Shown here one piece after another: positions 22,151 through 34,050 of a stretch of 64,000 nucleotides of DNA. A model generated the notes under the pieces. The model searched no databases. It was not told the DNA's origin and saw only the letters and a program-made list of their open reading frames with translations. Source of the DNA: Marisa cornuarietis (Eukaryota > Mollusca > Gastropoda > Architaenioglossa > Ampullariidae); assembly GCA_004794655.1 (NCBI GenBank), contig SMMW01000559.1, positions 1,488,001 through 1,552,000 of the forward strand, in the 5' to 3' direction. The position numbers and the translations under genes are program-made. The first letter of the stretch is position 1; the number at the start of each line of letters is the position of its first letter.

Positions 22151-25100
22151 GGAAAAGATGAAAATGTGACTTCTTAAAAGTTGTGGATGCGTCCGAAAAT
22201 GAATGATGCAAAAACGGGGAACCGAGCATGCATTAGCGGAGACCGCTCTACTCGTCCGCGTGATCAAGGGAGAAAACCTAGGATCTCTCCAATCAGAGAT
22301 CTGAAAGGTCACTTGTCTCCCTTGCGACTAATTTGGCCCGTACAATATACATGTACAACCAATTGCCAGGAGCAGTTGAATATTTCTCGTATTTTTGCTG
22401 CTCATGTTAGTCTGTCGAATACCTCTGTCTTGTGCAATTGGTCTAACCACGTGATTCATTGTTTTGGTAACTGAATTTTACTGAAGTAAAGTTGCGAGTG
22501 ACGCTAACCTGTGACAGTCTCACCTACTGTGGCCAAGTGTAGAGACGCCGTACTCGTTTGATGTCATTTGAAACTTAGCAAGAAAGTATTGGTTTCTGTG
22601 TTATGGAGGTAATAGATTTGATGTAAGTCAAAACAACAGTTTCAGTTCACTAGAAACAACCACGCACACAAACCGGTGGAGGAGTGGGAGTGGTTTATAT
22701 AGGATGTGCAGCCATCGTCACACTTTGTCAACAGAATATTGTAATGAATAGTATCCTGCTAGTCCGGTGTGCACCAAAGAAAGGTGCAGGTAGTACGCCG
22801 TTACATATATAATATCCATGCGCCCTCCCGTGTATTTCTTTTATCATGTTGTTGGGTGAGATTGAACAGAGGCTACAAATGAAAGTACTGCAAATAGCGC
22901 GCGCACACACCCACACACTGAAACAAAAAATAACGCTATAAAGTGTATTATGTGTTAGGGTGGCATGTCCTATAACATGTAACTTCACCCGTGTTGTAAA
23001 AGCTTTGAAAGCGATTTACCCTAACCGTCGGCAATGAACAAACCACAGAGTAGGAAGCAGCGACATTGTTTTCATACCTAACCACACAGAAAGAGCTTTT
23101 GTGCCAAACAATGCTCAAACTGTCTACAAAACCGAGACAGGAAAAGTCTCTTCGCCATTGATTCACCACATTTGTGTGCGCTCGGTGTAAAGGTTTCTCT
23201 CTCTCTCTCTGTACGCTGAGCTGAAGGTGGTTTCAGCGACTTGCCTTTGAAAGTCAAGCGCTTGACCTTGTGGCATGTACCCAACCCTTCAGCACATTTC
23301 GTTAGTGAACACGGCCACCTCCGGTTCTGCTGTCACTCTGTCTGCTTCTCACGACGATCCTCCCGAGAGGTGGTTACAACACGTGCTGAGAGCGTGCCCT
23401 GCGCCCCTACCACCAGACTTGACCTTCTAAGCTGACGGAGGTGATGTCATTGGTCCAGGTGCGAGAGAGTCCTTGCTGCTTCTCCTCCTTGTCGCTCGAT
23501 CGTCTCAGCAGTACATCAAAAAAGAAGAGCAGCGCCTTGAGACCTCTGTCATGTATAAGCGACCTTTTCTGACCTCCATATCGCAAACAAAGCGAGTCAA
23601 CTTTTAGGAATAGTAATATTCATATTTTCTTGACTTGACACAGTTGGCATCATGTTCGCAAATTTAGAGGTGGGTTGTGAAATCACTTGAAAAACTAGAC
23701 CAGGAAAGAAAGCTATGTTCTTAAAGCTATAAAGGATGTGAAATATGATCAAACTCGACTTTGGAACGTTTTCTTGATAGCAAAAACAAACGCAAAAGGT
23801 ATTTTCTCTCGAGGAAACAGTAGCGGAAGCCTAATTTCCCATTGTCAAGCTTTACAGGGACGCTAATTTATCTGAAGGGCAATTCACATGCATGCATTTA
23901 TATAAGGAGTACGCATGTTTACTAGCACCTTAGAAGAAACAGTAGTTTAACAATAGTGTGTTACGTTTTAAGTCAGCTTGTGCCAGCAGGTAAATGGACT
24001 TCTCAGATGAAGAGACAGACATTTGCTTTTTACTCGCAACCTTCTTCAAGAGCCACCAAGACAGAGCCGCAGTAAATTGCAACATCTCTGTACCCACTAA
24101 CTCCACTTTTCCCTTTTTAAAAATTTATTCTTTACAAACGACTGTGCTTTTTATTCCATATCTTTTGAAAGATTTTTGTTTTGTTTCGCTTGTAACCAAA
24201 CTTAATTTTTCGTCATTAAACCTCCCCACCCTTACACCCTGCTTTTCATAAGGTTGTTATTTTTTTTTAATGGTGACACACATTCCTACTTGTCTTTGTT
24301 GCGTATGCCATGTATTCATTTGGGGATAGTATCTGGCAAGGAGGCACTCTCCCACTGAGGGTTGATATCTGTTACAATGACCCTGTACATCGAGTATCTG
24401 GGCCAGCATTGCCAAGTAGAGGTCAAGCGAAAGACGGTGTGTTCAAGTGCCGGTGAGGACGGGAGAACACATCCCCTTACTGTCTACAGCCGTCGCTCAC
24501 CTGTCAGCATTTATTTCCCGCTCCTTAGAAAACGTTTTATATTGCGAGCTGGGCGGGGGCTGCACTTTGTACCTGTGTAGCGCTTTTGTGAGGCAGGCAC
24601 TGGGTGACGCTGACACTTTCCTTTTTAATGATGGATACTCTTCCGTCTAAGGAAATCCCGAAAAAGGGAAAGCATGCACACATACACACACCCGTTAGAC
24701 AACCTTCACATTCATAAAGTGTCATCCACGTGCTATACCCGCTACAAAAAAGAAGGGAAATGTGTATTCTAGTATGTCTATAATGATAATAGAGCATCGT
24801 TCCCTAAAATGCTTACTGTGCTTTGCAGATGAGTCAATATTACAGGTATCAGATGTACATTCGATCATATCAACACGCATTGTCCAAACAGCTTACACAT
24901 ACAGCTATATCAACCATAGACATAAAACAGATCGTGTGTCACAAGTGTTCTACCACAGTATCTGTATCATTGTACGGCAAATTTTGGCATAAAGCTTTAA
25001 ACTGCAGGTTTCTGGAAAGATCTTTGAAGGGGTAGGGAGCTACAATACTGTGCTGCCACACCCATCACTCCAACTAATTTCGAGAAATTGATCACGATGG

Positions 25101-27700
25101 CAAGGACAAATTAAGACATCGCCTCCAATGGATGTGATAATGTTCGTAATGATGACTGTGGGGATGGTGATGTGGTTTATGAAAGCGATGCTGAAATGCA
25201 GACTTGAGATAATCGTAACCTATTATTTTACTAAACTCTTATTATAAATTATAGCACCTGCCATCCTATTTTATAACTGGCTAATTCTATTGCATACTAC
25301 CGCAGGACTGCTACTAGAAGATGTCGGGGGTCACCTGTGCAGGCGATTAATAACAAGGTGCTACGTCCGACAGTAAAGTGTGTCTCCTACAGGTACACAG
25401 TCGCAGGTTGCCTGGGCTCGCATGATATTACACACCACATCCCGCAGGAGTAATGACGCTCAAGTGCCCCTCCCTAATTAAATCACCACACGAATCCACA
25501 GTAAGATAATCACTCTTCCTACCGGCTATCACCCTTTTTCTAATTGAAAAGAGGTTCACCTTTTGCCCTCGGTTGTAACAACAGCCAGCGTGGGACAGAT
25601 CCTTCAGGCGTAGATGACACCGACACGGGTGTGAAAAAGTGGATGACATAGGCCAGCATTATTATCCTCGGGTGGGTTGTCGCGTTCCTACGGAGACAGT
25701 CCGTCGTCGGGTATCTGGAGTGTGACGAACTGACTGTGTTTCACGTCACTCGGTGGGGTCAACCTTGTACAAAACGTGATCCTTGTTTACGGGTGTCATA
25801 GTCTTTGGGGATGAGAAGGTGGATTGATTTAAACTGTCGGTATATTTCAATATTTTGTGGTATCTGCTTTCTGTCTCTTTTATCTAACTGATGGAGTATC
25901 ACGGTTACGCTCAAACAACAGTAAAAGTAGATTCTCGTAGAACAGAACTTCAGCCTGTTGGTTTATCACCTCTACTTGCATCGGGTGAAGAGACAGTAAT
26001 TTTCAAACGTCCTGTAACTATCTGGGTGTTTATGTCAATCATTCTCTATGCATTCATACATTAGTGCTGCCTGTCGTACAGTCTTCTTGAAATTCTGTAA
26101 GATGACGAGAATTTGTGATGCAACTGCAAGACTTCTGAGACAACTGCTGAGACAATCCAACATCGAGCAAGTGACACCTTTGCTCAAATAACTACACAGG
26201 CGGCAGCAAGTTTTGTGTTAAATATAAGATTACCACTCTTTCGTATGGGAATTTTGATAGTACTCTTCACATACCTTTCTGGGGAAAAACTTTCTGACTG
26301 CAAACCAACCCGTTCGTACTCTCAGATTATCCAGTGCAAAGCTTCTGATTCCAGGGTTAACCCGTTCATTTGCATTTGCCGCCTCTAACTGCCGACATAA
26401 CTTAAATATGAAGACCTCCAACCACTCGACTTCCCGGCTCAAGTACACTAAAGAAAGGTCGTTGATTTTTAGACTGTAGAAATTTTTGTATAAGTGATTT
26501 ATAGGCCGATCTTTTTATGGCAGGAAAGAATGGGTACGACCCAGGCGGTGGACACGGCGATGCCTCCTACACGCGGTCAGTCTTCGCTAATTGCGATCGT
26601 CTAGCCAAAGAAGATGGTCACAGGTTTTGCCGACTGCCCGAGGCATATATTTCTTACCCTACCCAGTTCTTGTTGTCGGGGGTGAGAACAAAACTGGAGA
26701 GTGAGAAGGACCAGTGAAGAAACCAAATAGCTGACCAACTTTTTTTTTAGTAAGATTTATATGTGTGCATCGGTATCCGCTGGTGTCTACACTGTAGAAT
26801 TATTATTGGCTTTTCCAAATTTTACATAGGCCTATGCTTTCTTACCCCATGAATCTTAAAACAAGTAGGCCTATAGCTTGTATCCATTCAACAAATTCAA
26901 TGTCCTTTCCACTAAACCACTTTCTGCACTTCCGTGGTAATTACGCCACAGGAACTTCTACTTTTAACATGCACACCGTGTATAGTACGAAAGCACCATG
27001 AAATCCGAGTCTGGAAGCAGAAGTACAGAGCTTTGTTTGGTAATTGTTTTGTTTGTGACTATAAAACGAAAGGGAGAAAGAGGAACATTAACAAAAATGT
27101 AGTTTGAAACTGTAAGTGGTTTAATTTGTTTTGTTTTTTGTACTGGTCACCTTTTTTTCTCCTGTTTACTGTTTCAAATATCTTCCCCCTTCTCCAGGAA
27201 CTCCGGTTTCCTTCCTCCTCCACCCCTCTCCCGTCACAGTGCTCTTTGCAAAACAGCTCGAATCACTCGCCTGGAACCACGTGCGTCTGTAAAGCAGCGA
27301 CCCCTATAAGCGGCTCCTGACTGCCTCCATCCTGCTGACGTCACTAGACGTGTCAACTGACGTGCGACCTCAATGACTGTTCAAGTGTGACGGGCGAATC
27401 ACTTTCGAATCACAGACTCACTAGAGAAACCCCCCGTCAGCCAGCCTTGCGAACAGGCGTCACAGAGAGCGTCTCGAGATGAGATCTGAACACAAGACCT
27501 CACTGCAGTGATGACAAGCCTGTGTTTTCACCAACGCTGTACGAGATTTCTCCTCAGGTTTTATCCTCCTCCATCATCCACCCCGCTTTTATAATGCGGT
27601 CAGCAGTCTACGAAAGCAGTTTCCCGTGAAATAAATCGCACCAATACATTTTTCCCTAAAACACGAATCGCAGCGCGGTCACTCCATCACCAAAAATATA
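22151..27700. other. Intergenic region, no gene recognised
   Basis: More GC-rich than the flanks, with scattered short open frames that match no family I recognise. It contains a CT microsatellite near 23196-23209 and a perfect CRE palindrome TGACGTCA at 27336-27343. It could hold distal regulatory sequence of the Ly6 gene or exons of an unrecognised transcript. Confidence 0.3.
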
Positions 27701-27714
27701 CTAGGCTTGACAAT

Positions 27715-28350
27715 CGGTGTTGATTTTGGAAGGGAAAGTTCTTCCATCTCACGGTGATTTCGCACGGTGGGGGATGGGGATTTTGTGGGGGATTAGGGAG
27801 GTGGGAGAAGGTAGGAAGGGATTGAGGAGGTGTGTATGGGGGATCTCTGTTTCTGTGGTGCCACAGGTGTTGTCTACTCTTGCTAGTGTCCTATTTTTCT
27901 GTTGGTGTCTAGTTTTGCAATGCCTGCACTGGCGATGAACTGTGAGGGTGCCCTCTTTACTTGTTGTTAAATCTACGAGACCTGCCAAACTTGCATTGGT
28001 GGAGTAGGTTTACTAATTAAGTTTTGAAGGTTGGATCTCAAGCGCTCTCTGGGAAACCAGAAAGAACCGGAAAAGACAAGTGCCAGCGCTGTAATGTGTA
28101 TGAAGTGTGTAACGCATAACCTAGTGGCGAACGGAACGGACGAGAGTCATTGAGGGGTGAAAAAACGGGAAAAGAGGGCACAAGCAACAATAGACAACAC
28201 CTGCGGCCGGCGCAAAACGACAGCGACCCTCCCACACCTCCCCACTCCCTTCGTCCACCTCCCACATTTCCCCAAGTTCTCTATCCCCTACACTGCGATA
28301 TCACCTCGAAATGGAAGAATTTTCCCTTCCAAAATCAGCAACAATATTGA
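27715..28350. mobile_element. Long inverted-repeat element, about 630 bp
   Basis: Left arm (about 27715-27899) and right arm (about 28165-28345) are imperfect reverse complements over about 180 bp. TGATTTTGGAAGGGAAAGTT at the left has its near-perfect complement at the right end, and the internal CACAGGTGTTGTCTA block pairs again. Arms are G-rich on one strand and C-rich on the other, around a roughly 265-bp unrelated centre. No transposase and no clear target duplication. It could be a foldback-type miniature element or an inverted duplication. Confidence 0.65.
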
Positions 28351-28789
28351 ACGGTGGTAAGGAGAGGGGGTTGGGGAGGAAGATGTCATGTCCTAGACCC
28401 TCCCTAAACTCACCTTGCCCAAGCCTAAAACCAGAATAAGGTGCTCTCATTATGAGTGACTTTACATGCATGGAGAAAGGTTAAGACGGCATCACTTAGA
28501 TGATCCCTAATTCGCCGAGAGAGCGGGGGAGCGGGCAATGAAAGGTGTTACGTGTGTTTACTAAAACATTATCCCGGACGAAAACTTTCAGACGCCTGCC
28601 TAGAGGTTTTTAAATTGTTCAAAGTGTTGGTGGATTAATACACTTAGGTTTATTTTCTGCTACATGCAGCAGCCGACAGACGTGTGCTCTTGGGGAAAAA
28701 ATGTACATAATCTGTTGTAGACAAGACCCGAAATAAATCACCATTGCTAAAAATGTCACCATACGCTTGAAGAGAGTTCACAGGACATC
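28351..28789. other. Intergenic stretch upstream of the Ly6 gene
   Basis: No coding sequence or repeat recognised between the inverted-repeat element and the Ly6 promoter region. Confidence 0.3.
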
Positions 28790-29011
28790 ACGGGTCTCCC
28801 CATGTGCTCAGCGCTGCGCATGCCCAGTGGTTTTCCACTAACTACGTCATTAGGAGGCAACTCTGCTCAGACTTTCTTCAGTACTCTCCCTTCACCACCG
28901 GAGGGCGCTGCTAGACGCCATTTCTCAAGCGACGAAGGTGACCGCTGGATCATTCCGTCACCGACTGAACTCCTGACTTCCCCGTCGTCCGGCTGCTGGC
29001 GCAACAAAATC
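28790..29011 (+). promoter_or_regulatory. Putative promoter and 5' UTR of the Ly6-like gene
   Basis: The bases before the Ly6 start are CG-richer than their surroundings. They contain TGCGCATGCCC at 28815-28825, one mismatch from the NRF1 consensus core, and a GCCATTT (YY1-like) box. No TATA box is evident. The transcription start is not determined. Confidence 0.35.
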
Positions 29012-29072
29012 ATGATGGGCTCATATCAGATCATCACCTTCGTACTCCTTGTTGCCGTTGCTATCAGGAAGG
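29012..29072 (+). CDS. Ly6-like protein coding exon 1 (signal peptide)
   Basis: 61 bp, beginning MMGSYQIITF. It encodes almost only the hydrophobic signal sequence and ends with a split Gly codon at a GTATGT donor, the usual first-exon structure of Ly6 genes. Confidence 0.85.
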
Positions 29073-32000
29073 GTATGTTTTGACGACATCATTCACATTT
29101 TAATAGAAATTAGTACGATCAGTTTTTTTCTAAAGTACATGTAGAGGCTAGAGCCAGTAAAGAGGTGAAGATTTTTTCTTAATTTGTAAATTCGTATACG
29201 AAAAAAATAGAGGTTATTTCCTGGTTGTACCATCTGTAGTAAACTTTAGATGAGATTCATATTCTTTCGATTTCTATAGAGATCACAGCACTTTTGAGCA
29301 AGTACAAATAAAATGAGAAAGTCGTGTTTACCGAATTGTAGATGATGTAAAGCAGTTTCACAACGTTACTACTGGTGGTATTGATAAACACCCATTGCGT
29401 TACCGTTTTTCAAGTGTTTTATTTGTCATTGGACAGTACATAGAACAATTTCAGAAGGCACGTTGTTACCTCGGTGGTAAACTATTTGCAGGTTGAAGCA
29501 TTTTAATGTTACTATGATTTAGGAACATCAGTAGTTAGTGCGGGCATGCTGTGACAAAAAAATTGTTTTTTCGTGAATTATAACATGTCTTAAGTAACGT
29601 AATTGTTTAAATTGCCTTTAATGGTAAATCTGTCAAAGATAGGCCGCGGTTACTTTGCAGTTGTTTTTTTTCAAAAATCAAATTACCAAGATCTGAATAA
29701 ACATGATCTTTTTTCTCCCCAGAGATAGTGTGCCAGCATTTAATTTAGTACATTATGATCTAAGCACCCACATTGACTACAGCATTCAGTGGTATCAGGT
29801 TAAAATTTAGTTCAGTCTGTGTTGTCATTAAAGACTTCTGGGAATTTGTAGTAACAAACTAATAAAAAGAATCAACATTAAACTACACATTTTTAATTTG
29901 ATTAAGTTTTATATTTTAAAGTGAATCAATTATCTATTCTTTCTTTCAGGGTTAGCGTTGGAGTGTGTTCAGTGCAACTCATTTAGTACAAAGGATTGTG
30001 ATTCCAACATTGAGAAATATAAAGCTCCATGTGAGGGAAAGTTTGCCAATGCTACATCATGCAGGAAAATGGAGCAAGAAGGTACACTACATAGGATTGT
30101 TTTAGGAACCATTTTTTCTGATTGAATAGAATGCAGTCTTTTTCCCTCAGAATCTCAAGAAGCTTGATTTTTTTCATTTTTACTTTATTGAACTATATTA
30201 GGGTTCCAGTTTAGAAATAGAGATCGTCATTAAAAATTCAGATTTCTGGCTTTTAGGAAATTTTGGTAGGTCTTGATGTCTAGGGACTATATAATAAGAC
30301 TATGTACACATCCTCTGCACCGATAACAAATCGCAAGTACATTGTCATCTGTAGCTTGCAAATTGTCGCCTACAGCTTGTATTGTGCTTATTTTTTTTAC
30401 AGTTATGTGTTTGCTTCAACAAAACCGCAAAAATATCTGCTAATTGAGACACATGTTCCGTAGAAGACACCCATTCATCAACACCACTAGACCCAGTGTC
30501 TGCCTAAAGAGCACACACTTTGCTCAAATTACTTACGCATGCAAAGACTATGAGGAGACATTCATTCTACCTGAGACATCGGGTCTCGTTAAGCAACCAC
30601 CACTATTTTTATCTTTATATAAATTGGTGGATTTTTTTTTTAGGGAATGGCCATTGAAAAACATTTCATTCAATATCTTGTCATGGTTAAACAAAAGCGC
30701 TTAACTGCATAGTAACAGGAATAGATTTTAATATTTTTAGAAAATTTAATTTTTGTTCATTTGCATTTTATTCATGAAATATCGACAACTCCTAGTTAAT
30801 GACCCACTGCTACTGGCTTCTCACAGCTGTTGCAAACAGCGTCTAATCCAGACCCTCCTGCAGGCTCAGGTGTACCAGAGCCTGCGGAGTTCTTTCTTGA
30901 AGCGTTGCCTCTCATTGCACATGTATTATAGTTGTGTTTAACATTTGCTAATGCAACATTGATGTTCAGTTAAGACCAGCCATTACTGTGCCCTTGAAAA
31001 AATATGTGAACTAGACTGTTGTTTTAAAAAAGTGCTATACAAAGCAACCTTAATATAATCATAATTTAAAACAATTTCTCTTATTCTGTCACGTACTTGT
31101 GACCAGAAAGAAGAAACTGAAATAAAGATGGGAAAGGTATGCACTTACAAAAGTGTAAATTATGCTGTGAAGCGATCTAATATTAAAATGACCTGCTCAT
31201 AAAAATATTGCTTGTGTCCAAATTCTCATTGTAATGGCAAGGCGTCTTGCATTTTTAATTTTATGCAGAAATCTAAAATCTCTTGGTTCCCTGAGAAGCA
31301 GGAACAAACTTCTCACTCGTTAATGTCTGACTCAAGATCACTGGAGCCAAGCTTACCAGTCTTTCACAATCAACAAATCCTTAGGAAGGCATCACAATTC
31401 CTAATTATGTGTTGGCATAGGAGTTCTCATTATTGCAGTCTGGCTGGAGGCACACAGTGTCTATGTGCAGAATGAATCATTACCAAAACTTATTGATTCT
31501 ATATGCCATGAACTTGATTGGTTTTGCAAGTCATGATGGTATGTCGGCCCAGAGTGATCTAATTTAGTGTACCTGCTGTTGCTATGTGTATATAAACGTA
31601 GCGCATGAGCACCTATAAATCTTACCTGTAATTGTCCTTGCAGTTTAATAAAGTTAAAAAAAATTGGCTAGTGACTTAATGATTAAAAAATTAAGCTACT
31701 ATGACTTGCATACCCAGTTGACCTAGGAAAGAGAGGTGGAGACTCGCAAGGGGGAAAACTAGCATGCACACCCAGTAAAGAATTCCCCCTACTGTATTCA
31801 GTACACTTAGTTGTAGTTAAAAGTAAGGCTTATCTTGTGTATTCACATTTGTGACTTTGTCAGGAATTGATAATCAGGTGTAGCAGATTCTGTCAACTCT
31901 TTTGCATGTGTTATGTCAACCAGAAAAGCTTAATTGAGAATATTTTCCTACTAAATTATAAATTGCACTTGTGTCAGTATTTGACCGTTTTAACATTGTT

Positions 32001-32216
32001 TCAGTTTACTATGATGGAGACTACCACACAAGGACTGTGCGACAGTGTGCATTGACAGATGCTCCAGCAAAGTGTATCGAGCGAACTGGTACCTACCGAG
32101 TCAAAATCTTCTATTGCCACTGCACAGAAGACAACTGCAATGGTGCAGGGGCTGTCTCCATCTCACTGGGTCTGGGTGCATTGGCAGCTGTTGTGTCATT
32201 CCTCTTCAAGTCATGA
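29012..32216 (+). CDS. Ly6/uPAR-domain (quiver/sleepless-like) GPI-anchored protein, three exons
   Basis: A 134-residue small extracellular protein, exons 29012-29072, 29950-30081 and 32005-32216, all GT-AG with closing phases. It has a signal peptide (IITFVLLVAVAI), then a three-finger domain with ten Cys, starting CVQC and ending in the Ly6 signature CTEDNCN. A small-residue stretch (NGAGA) precedes a hydrophobic C-terminal tail (LGLGALAAVVSFLFKS), as expected for GPI attachment. Spacing resembles the invertebrate quiver/crooked-neck/boudin type of Ly6 proteins, several of which modulate K+ channels, nicotinic receptors or septate junctions. The exact orthologue cannot be assigned here. The start is the ATG immediately before the signal peptide. 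An in-frame ATG at 28802 would add 70 residues and bury the signal peptide, so it was not chosen. Confidence 0.9.
29950..30081 (+). CDS. Ly6-like protein coding exon 2
   Basis: 132 bp carrying five Cys (CVQC, KDC, APC, TSC), the first finger of the Ly6 fold, and a possible N-glycosylation site NATS. The acceptor is CTTTCAG and the donor GTACAC. Confidence 0.9.
30082..32004 (+). other. Ly6-like gene intron 2
   Basis: 1.9 kb, GT-AG, no recognisable element or coding sequence. Confidence 0.85.
32005..32216 (+). CDS. Ly6-like protein coding exon 3 (Ly6 signature and GPI signal)
   Basis: 212 bp including TGA. It carries five Cys, among them the closing CHCTEDNCN motif, followed by the GPI-type hydrophobic tail. 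The acceptor is TTGTTTCAG. Confidence 0.92.
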
Positions 32217-34050
32217 TTTGACATTTTGTTGGCAATATGTTTCATTCTCCACCTTTTCTACCCAAATAGAACATTTTTTTCTCGCCAGTTCAGGGGTTTA
32301 TTTTTTATGTTGTAAGAATATTTAAACATGAGTGATCATGATTTAATTTTTTTTTTATTATTTGCATGTTAGATTTATGAATTTAAGGTAGGATCTATGC
32401 AAACTTTATTTTTGCTTTGTTTTCTTCTCCCACACCCCTGCAACCCCCATCTGGATGCTGGGAAAACAATTGTCAGGATCATGTTGATCAAATAGTAGGC
32501 TGTTCATTTGTAAAGTAGGATCACCACATCTCCCCAAATTGTCCTCGCATAACTTCACATAAAAGAGATGCTGCTATGTTGAGCGAGAGTCAGGATAGAC
32601 AGATAATGTCTCGTCTGCTGTGCCATCCTGGCATTAAATGTGTTTGGTGGCTGCAGCACATTCCACATTAATGAAAGTATTGAATGCTGTTTGCATGTGC
32701 AGGTCGCCTTAACCCCCTCCTCCCCCCTACAGTCATTTTAAATAGCATTTATGGTTCCAGATCTTAATGCTTCAGTGCTGCATATATTTTGCTGTTAAGA
32801 GCTAATTTTTCTTTTCATCCCTTTTTAAAATGCATTTAATTTTTCTGCATAACCAGAAAGATATAATTATTACTATGTGCTAGCATGCCTGTTACCTATG
32901 TTGACCATTGTCTTGTCAGTCTTGGTTGCCCCAAATGAACATTGTAAATTGTTGACAATGAGTATTTCAAGTATGTGTACAGAAATGAGTGGTTTTCTCC
33001 CCAAGAAAACTTGTCTGTGAGGTGTTTCAGTATCGGATACAAAGAGTGACCAGTTTATTTCACGGTCAGTTTTCCTTGTGAGAAGTGTGTATATGCATAG
33101 TTGATGTGTGAGCTGGGTGCGTTCCTTCCCTCCCACATCTCCCATTTTTCAGGTTTTATGGATGAGAAATGTCAATACATGTTGATAGCAAGTATTGAAT
33201 ATTGCAGCTGGGATGACTGCTTTATTAAGTCTGCTTAAGCCACAGCAGGCAGTGAACTTGTCCATTTTAGTGGACTCCCAGAATTGGTGTTAATAATACA
33301 TGGGAACAATATATATTACCTGAACAGACATAAGCTTTGGCCAGTAGAATACACATTAGCTGATCACATGCATACGTTAGGACTTGCAGAAATTGTAGTT
33401 TCTTGACATTTAACATTTCGAGGAATTTTTGCATTTCACATATTCAGACTGTTGTAAACATAGCGATTGTTACAAGCTGTGTGATTAAAAAAGGCCTCAT
33501 TTATCTTGAGCAAAAAAATTCTTTAGCAGTAGTGTCATGCAAGCAGTTGGAAAGGTATGTGAGTAGTCTTTGTATTTTGAAATCTGTATCTATTTGTACT
33601 TTATAGTCAGAATTAAGAACGTTTTAATGAAATCTATTTCAGATGTATTAAAAGGTTTGGCCATTAATGTACAAAATTTAGTGATGGCATTTTTGGGAAG
33701 AGTCTTTGTAATAAAAGTTGTCTTTGTGAATTTATTCCCTTTTTATGCACATCAAGTAGAAAATTAAAAAAAATTCAGATTTAACATTTCTTCAGATTGG
33801 TGTTTTGCACAGTACTCACATGGCCAATAAATCATGCTTAAGTTGTGAGCAAACTGAAAAATACTTCTTCTCCCATGACTCATCTGCTTGATCACCCACA
33901 GACTTCTTCCATGATACCAAAAACATGCTGCACTTAGTTGATTTATTGGTTAAGCTCTTCACATCATCTGCGGGAGTGAACCAGGGAATGAGTTTAACAA
34001 ATAAAACATGGAGAAGACGAGGTGTTCATAACACTTGTGAGCAAACAGTT
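32217..34050 (+). other. Ly6-like gene 3' UTR and flank
   Basis: No coding sequence recognised. Candidate poly(A) signals are AATAAA at 33710-33715 and 33826-33831. Confidence 0.35.

Noticed and set aside
23196..23209. CT dinucleotide run and the similar one at about 56240
   Set aside because: Simple low-complexity sequence without other signals.
26230..26717. Two short frames with ordered-looking composition (72 and 66 codons)
   Set aside because: No family match, no splice context tying them to each other or to the Ly6 gene.
28802..29083. 93-codon frame starting upstream of the Ly6 signal peptide
   Set aside because: It is the 5' UTR in the same frame. The extension would place the hydrophobic signal about 70 residues inside the protein, and it has no family similarity.
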